64,000 nt of DNA from NCBI GenBank assembly GCA_032718475.1, contig JAUCBJ010003286.1:1-64000 (forward strand), in the 5' to 3' direction. Within the stretch, counting starts at the first letter, position 1; each line of letters begins with the position of its first letter. Source of the stretch: Nemertoderma westbladi. Taxonomy: Eukaryota > Xenacoelomorpha > Nemertodermatida > Nemertodermatidae. This document shows positions 60,701-64,000 of this stretch, one piece after another. Position numbers and translations under genes: made by a program. The notes beneath the pieces are model-generated. The model saw nothing but the letters and a program-made list of their open reading frames with translations, ran no database searches and was not told the origin of the DNA.

Positions 60701-63700
60701 ACGATCCGGATTCCGGATGGACCAAACAGCGCCTGTGCCTCGTCCTCGAAACCCGGCTTGACGATTAAGAAGCTCTTAGTCGGCTTTCTAGGTGTATCCT
60801 ATACCAGGTCCCAGTTTACACAGCTCACGCCACCAGCTCCAGACCCCCCTGAGTGAGCCGGCTGAGGAGGCGTCGTCTGCATACCAGCACTGTCACTGGG
60901 ATTCATTAATGGAACCTGATGACACGTCGAGTGACTCTTGGACATCGTCAGTATATGATCCTGGAACAGGAGAGGAGTCAAATTCCCTGGAGGAGCCCGG
61001 AGTAGGGTCAGGTTCCCATGGAGGAGTGGAGGCGACAGATGTAGCGTCCAAACTGGAGGAGCCAGGAGTGGAGTCAGGATCCCATGGCGGAGTGGAGGCG
61101 ACCAATGTAGCATCCAAACTGGAGGAGCCCAGAGTGGAGTCAGGATCCCATGGAGCAGTGGAGGCGACCAAAGTAGTGTCCAAACTGAAGGAGCCCGGAG
61201 TGGAGTCAAGATCCCATGGCGGAGTGGAGGGGACCAATGTAGCATCCAAACTGGAGGAGCCCGGAGTGGAGTCAAGATCCCATGCCGGAGTGGAGGCGAC
61301 CAATGTTGCGTCCAAACTGGAGGAGCCCAGAGTGGAGTTGAGATCGCCCGAAGGAGTTGATTCCAAAATGGGTGGGCCCTGGGAGTTGTCAGGTGGGGTG
61401 GAGGCAACAGGGGAGGCATGTATGTTGGAACCCAGAGATGAGACGGGATGGAGTGAGGCTGAGGCCGTAATCGACCGCAACTTCCTAATCATGGGGATAA
61501 CACCCCCGCCATATGCTAGCACAGCGATTGGATCACCCTGGGTCCAACCCTCTTGGCTCCACAGTGGAGGACCTTCACTCCCATGAATATAGAGAGCAGC
61601 GTGGCCATTGTAGGCGTTATATAGGAACCTAGAAGCCCGGTGCCAATATATCCGACAGTTCCAGAGACCGACTGGACGACTGATGCTGTTGAAAGCGTTT
61701 GTAACATCGACCAACAGCATTACCTCGGTATCCTCCTCCTCAAAAATGGCCGACATTGCGTGGACCGCACCCTCAATGCCAGCCTTTACTCCAGCACAGA
61801 GTTGATCGGCCCTACACTGGGCGATGAGGTCCATTTTGGTTACAAAAGCGATGCAGTTTGATAGAAGCCGATGGTGTTGGCGAGTCGTCGTGCCAACCCA
61901 GACACCGCCACTCGGAGCCAGGCACTGTGTGCTTCATAGCGGGTCAATACGGTGCTCCACCACTCGGCATCACCACCAGCAGGACCAGCGCTGCCACTGA
62001 GAGATCGGGCTACCTTCAACACCACCTGTCCCATAACGTTGACCCCCTCAAAAGGCGGGAGGTCAGGGCAATGTTCGAATGAGTCTGGTGAAACCGCCAT
62101 TTGGGGTGGATGTTTCGATTGAAGAACATCACGGACGGTGACTCCCGGGGGCTGACCCACCGCCTGGGCATTCAGGTCGAGGATACCGCTGGTTTCGTGG
62201 TCTGTCGCAGATCGAACCGCCACCCGGTTCATACCTGCTAGGATTTTCCTATTATAAACTCTTGCTGCGTTATCCATGTTCGAACCATGCGCAAACCGGA
62301 TAGGAAACTTTGAGTTACAACGTTCGGCCTCGGTAAGAAGGGAGTCAAACCCACCCATCTCACACATCCCCACACGCCTCAGATGGTCCTTCTAATATCT
62401 GGGGTCTTGACCACGTCAGGGTCCCTCTGGAAGACCATGGCTATGAAGCACATTGGACGCTCTGATGGGAAAACCCCACCTGTAAGATTATCGATTTCCT
62501 GAGTGAGGACGTCGACAACCTTTCTCCCTGCATTTCCTCCCGGGACGATATAACAGCGGCTGGGTAGGCGGGTCAGGCGGGTGTGTCGGTCTTCCCACAT
62601 TTGGTCTGTAGAGGAAACGGGGCCGTTTAACCACACCCCCTCGAACGCAGTCTCCAGAACTTCAGTAGTCGAAAGAACCTGCCGGGGTTGCACTGGAAGT
62701 TGGACCTGGGCGACTGGAGGATCAATGGAACTCGACTGAACCGAACCGCCTTGGGCCCCATGGACATATAGTTGAGCTATACCTGGGTCACTAAAATGAC
62801 TGGGGGTCGAAGTAGTCGGGATCAAAGTAGTCGAAAAAGGGTTTTCACAGTTTCCCGTAGACAAAGGGTACAGCTTCCACAAGGACGCTTCGATCGAACG
62901 CAGCCGCATCGGCTAGTTGGGGCACATGAGCGCACCCCACAGTTACAACAACGTTGGGACCCTTGTTGCATCTCTAACAACTAATTCAATCGAGAAATAT
63001 AGCGAGTAATACAATATAATAATACATTGGCTCCAGACAGTCTGGCAGTGTCAAACAGGTTCCACCGGTAATAAATTGATAACGGTAGTAGTGTTTCAAG
63101 CCGAAGAAGAGTCCAGTTAGAGAACCGTCGGTGAGTAGATGTTAGTGAGAAACAGCCGTGGAAGAGTCTAGTTAGAGAACCGTCGGTGAGTAGATGTTAG
63201 TGAGAAAGTGAGTTTGTATTCAATAATTTGAATAATTGTTTTTGGTGAGAGGGCTATTCAATATTGGGGGATGTGAATTGGTGCTACAAAAAAATATATT
63301 TGGTGGAAAATAATTTATTTTGGTGTTAAATAATCTAATTTGTGGTGGCATTCAATCAGTGGCGTTTAGTTAATAGTACTTGCAAACTATATCTTCATTG
63401 ACACGCTATTAATTCCTAGTATATAATTAGAGAGATTTAAAATAACAACCCTTTTTAACATTTATTTTCCAATACAGTCTTCTCTCATTAGCAGTTTCGT
63501 TATTGTTATGTACCTGTAATATAAGAGTAAAGGTGGCGGGAGATTTGAACTTGGGAGGGGGATAGATCGGGTAGGAAATCCTCTTATCTGTAGGCCTACT
63601 GTGCTTGTATAATATTAACAATAAATATATACTTACACATATTAATACATACCTACTAATTATTCACATATGTTATATTATATTGTTCCGTTATATGGGC

Positions 63701-63968
63701 CTCATAAGGATACAAGAGTTATGTTACAAATGTGGAAAAAAATTTGATACATACTATTGTTGTAAACTAATTTACAGTTTTCTGTGCTAAATTTGTTATT
63801 TTTTATGTTTGTTAATAGTTAGTTAGTACTTGCCTTTAAAAAGAGGGCATAATTTATTCCAGACTGTGATGCATCCACTTTTTGTATACTGACCAAGCGA
63901 TAGTTCCATAAAAAATATAGGCATTCCCCCAAACACCAACATCAGAAAGTAAGGGATCAAAAACGCAC
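51671..63968 (-). CDS. SLC6A4-like: Sodium-dependent serotonin transporter-like gene (SLC6), 3' ten exons
   Basis: Na+/Cl--coupled re-uptake carrier for a monoamine in the plasma membrane. Ten coding exons on the minus strand are in frame with each other: 63968-63834, 58145-57926, 57615-57477, 57374-57136, 56629-56518, 56183-56052, 55900-55769, 55495-55295, 54931-54764, 51760-51671 (about 522 codons). They cover TM2 to the C-terminus; TM1 and the N-terminus lie beyond the window. SERT-type hallmarks are [20 protein letters not shown] with GC.T.W.K.CP.FKG, the EL2 cysteine pair C(x8)C with two N-glycosylation sites, [10 protein letters not shown] in TM6, and [14 protein letters not shown] in TM8. 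All introns are GT-AG except the first in the window, which is GC-AG. Differences from human SERT at substrate and inhibitor-contact positions (Ile172 to Thr, Ala169 to Asn, Thr497 to Val, by my alignment) leave the true substrate open; serotonin is inferred from overall match. Confidence 0.9.
51890..54250. repeat. TCTGTCTGTACCTAG minisatellite, 2.36 kb, in the last SERT-like intron
   Basis: Units of 15 bp (TCTGTCTGTACCTAG) mix with 19-bp versions carrying an extra TCAG. The series of variants between ~52100 and ~52800 recurs between ~52806 and ~53400 with almost the same order, so a higher-order unit of about 706 bp has been duplicated. The open character is incidental. Confidence 0.95.
54764..54931 (-). 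CDS. SLC6A4-like: SERT-like exon: TM11 end and TM12
   Basis: 168 bp. Encodes [37 protein letters not shown]. Donor CAG|GTACGT. Confidence 0.85.
55295..55495 (-). CDS. SLC6A4-like: SERT-like exon: TM10 and start of TM11
   Basis: 201 bp. Encodes [44 protein letters not shown]. The second TM10 acidic residue of human SERT (Glu494) is Ala here. Donor ATA|GTAAGT. Confidence 0.9.
55769..55900 (-). CDS. SLC6A4-like: SERT-like exon: TM8 end and TM9
   Basis: 132 bp. Encodes [27 protein letters not shown]. Acceptor CTTTCAG, donor TGG|GTTAGT. Confidence 0.88.
56052..56183 (-). CDS. SLC6A4-like: SERT-like exon: EL4 and TM8
   Basis: 132 bp. Encodes [16 protein letters not shown] and [13 protein letters not shown]. 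Donor ACG|GTGCGT. Confidence 0.9.
56518..56629 (-). CDS. SLC6A4-like: SERT-like exon: TM7
   Basis: 112 bp. Encodes [29 protein letters not shown]. Acceptor CTTTCAG, donor AAG|GTAAGT. Confidence 0.9.
57136..57374 (-). CDS. SLC6A4-like: SERT-like exon: TM5 and TM6
   Basis: 239 bp. Encodes [41 protein letters not shown] and YNQFNNNCY. Donor TACAA|GTAAGT. Confidence 0.92.
57477..57615 (-). CDS. SLC6A4-like: SERT-like exon: end of EL2 and TM4
   Basis: 139 bp. Encodes [24 protein letters not shown] and [13 protein letters not shown]. Acceptor TTGCAG, donor AAG|GTTAGC. Confidence 0.9.
57926..58145 (-). CDS. SLC6A4-like: SERT-like exon: TM3 and extracellular loop 2
   Basis: 220 bp. Encodes [33 protein letters not shown] and glycosylation sites NET and NHT. 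Donor TTCAA|GTATGT. Confidence 0.9.
58265..58665. repeat. A-rich degenerate array (CCAAAATAAATTATTC type)
   Basis: Loose ~17-20-bp units, first ACACCAAATAAAATTATTC type, then CCCCAAAATAAATACATTTT. Inverted relative to the T-rich arrays at 59168-59312 and 63225-63345. Confidence 0.65.
58781..59103. repeat. 97-bp tandem repeat, 3.3 units
   Basis: Units start with GGCAATAGGCCTATCGGTAC at 58781, 58878, 58975 and 59072, exactly 97 bp apart and nearly identical. Confidence 0.92.
59168..59312. repeat. T-rich ~20-bp array (TTTTTGGGGGATGAATAATTG)
   Basis: About six units, inverted with respect to 58265-58665. The two arrays could pair as a long hairpin. Confidence 0.75.
60893..61834 (-). pseudogene. 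Reverse-transcriptase core with in-frame repeat insert
   Basis: The 313-codon stretch has RT motifs for the first ~120 codons: the catalytic Asp in [11 protein letters not shown], then TQGDP at residues 98-102 and GVIPMIRKL at 111-119. The next ~190 codons are Ser/Thr/Pro/Asp-rich repeats. Just after its TGA, still in the same frame, come [13 protein letters not shown] and the rest of the palm. Known relatives have only a few residues between the two points. On this evidence the insert split the polymerase. Confidence 0.65.
60995..61324. repeat. 66-bp minisatellite (5 units) inside the RT
   Basis: Five exact-length 22-codon units of the form [22 protein letters not shown], 5-15 percent diverged, with a partial sixth and more diverged sequence on both sides (to ~61420 and ~60980). 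Confidence 0.9.
63100..63213. repeat. ~56-bp tandem duplication
   Basis: AAGAGTCTAGTTAGAGAACC ... GATGTTAGTGAGAAA occurs twice in a row, upstream (in minus orientation) of the retroelement ORFs. Confidence 0.85.
63225..63345. repeat. T-rich array (TTTTGGTG/AATAATTTATTTTGGTG type)
   Basis: Short degenerate units in the same orientation as 59168-59312 and inverted relative to 58265-58665, on the far side of the retroelement. Confidence 0.55.
63828..63833 (-). other. GC-type splice donor (GCAAGT)
   Basis: AAAG|GCAAGT follows TM2. Only this cut gives the conserved FKG-IGF junction in frame with the exon at 58145; a GT donor there would shift the frame. The intron is 5.69 kb and holds the retroelement. 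Confidence 0.8.
63834..63968 (-). CDS. SLC6A4-like: SERT-like exon: TM2
   Basis: 135 bp, phase 1 at both ends. Encodes [26 protein letters not shown] and [10 protein letters not shown]. Acceptor TCTCCAG, donor AAAG|GCAAGT (GC type). Confidence 0.9.
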
Positions 63969-64000
63969 CTGGAGATTGAAAAATGCAATTAGCTTGTATA

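Larger units (their letters stand above)
59578..62960 (-). mobile_element. Broken retroelement with reverse transcriptase and C-terminal zinc/nuclease-like region
   Basis: Minus-strand coding debris in order. (1) N-terminal ORF 62909-62379. (2) ORF 62373-61840 with [16 protein letters not shown] and RDVLQSKHP motifs. (3) RT core 61834-60893 with [31 protein letters not shown] and WTQGDP; the YADD box stands at 60872-60883. (4) Thumb ORF 60702-60151 with [20 protein letters not shown] and [10 protein letters not shown]. (5) 60227-59889 with [19 protein letters not shown], and (6) 59850-59578 with [12 protein letters not shown]. The order matches a retroelement family common in marine invertebrates. 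About 50 residues expected between (2) and (3) are missing, and the frame changes at most joints, so it is dead. It lies in the GC-AG intron of the SERT-like gene. Confidence 0.7.

Noticed and set aside
60792-61586. Plus-strand 264-codon frame with repeated [10 protein letters not shown] units
   Set aside because: It is the opposite strand of the RT insert and its 66-bp minisatellite; the minus strand carries the retroelement protein motifs.

Overview
This is metazoan nuclear DNA: AT-rich, low gene density, with one multi-exon gene carrying metazoan-type splice sites and about half of the window made of transposon debris and satellite arrays. The gene families (serotonin-type SLC6 transporter, ADAP-type ArfGAP, MPV17, 5'(3')-deoxyribonucleotidase) fit a marine invertebrate. 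Foldback elements with tandem-repeat arms recall the TU elements of sea urchins, so an echinoderm or relative is possible, but the species cannot be fixed from the sequence alone.

Layout. 0.5-6.2 kb: a small MITE, a degenerate foldback element, short satellites, a tRNA-derived SINE and a 5'-truncated LINE. 6.6-16.5 kb: a minus-strand LINE broken by three foldback insertions (two forming a 2.25-kb inverted pair) and by a tandem duplication that took in another LINE copy. 16.9-17.7 kb: a frameshifted reading frame for a secreted, probably GPI-anchored protein. 18.5-24.6 kb: a foldback element with a FLYWCH zinc-finger relic, a 2.3-kb TCTG tetranucleotide array and a 2.4-kb, 21-bp minisatellite. 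28-50 kb: five uninterrupted reading frames, all on the plus strand: a deoxyribonucleotidase, two paralogous lysine-rich proteins, an MPV17-like protein and an ADAP-like ArfGAP with an N-terminal coiled-coil extension, separated by LINE remnants, MITEs and satellites. 51.7-64 kb: the minus-strand 3' part (ten exons) of a serotonin-transporter-like gene. Its introns contain a 2.36-kb TCTGTCTGTACCTAG satellite and a broken retroelement flanked by inverted A/T-rich repeat arrays.

The most interesting observation is a set of foldback elements (7546-8649, 8695-9825, 9948-10947, 18560-19393). Their inverted arms are tandem arrays of near-palindromic 14-21-bp units that differ between families. Three of the four copies have 8-9-bp target-site duplications, and one copy holds a FLYWCH-like zinc-finger fragment. 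This points to non-autonomous Mutator-like elements. A second is a retroelement whose reverse transcriptase is split, between the TQGDP motif and the YADD box, by an insert of about 590 bp containing five exact 66-bp units in frame.

The host genes do not form an operon or pathway. The transporter is for monoamine re-uptake, the ArfGAP for phosphoinositide-dependent membrane traffic, the MPV17-like protein for organelle membranes and the nucleotidase for dNMP balance. Exon boundaries were worked out by hand from reading frames and GT/GC-AG sites.
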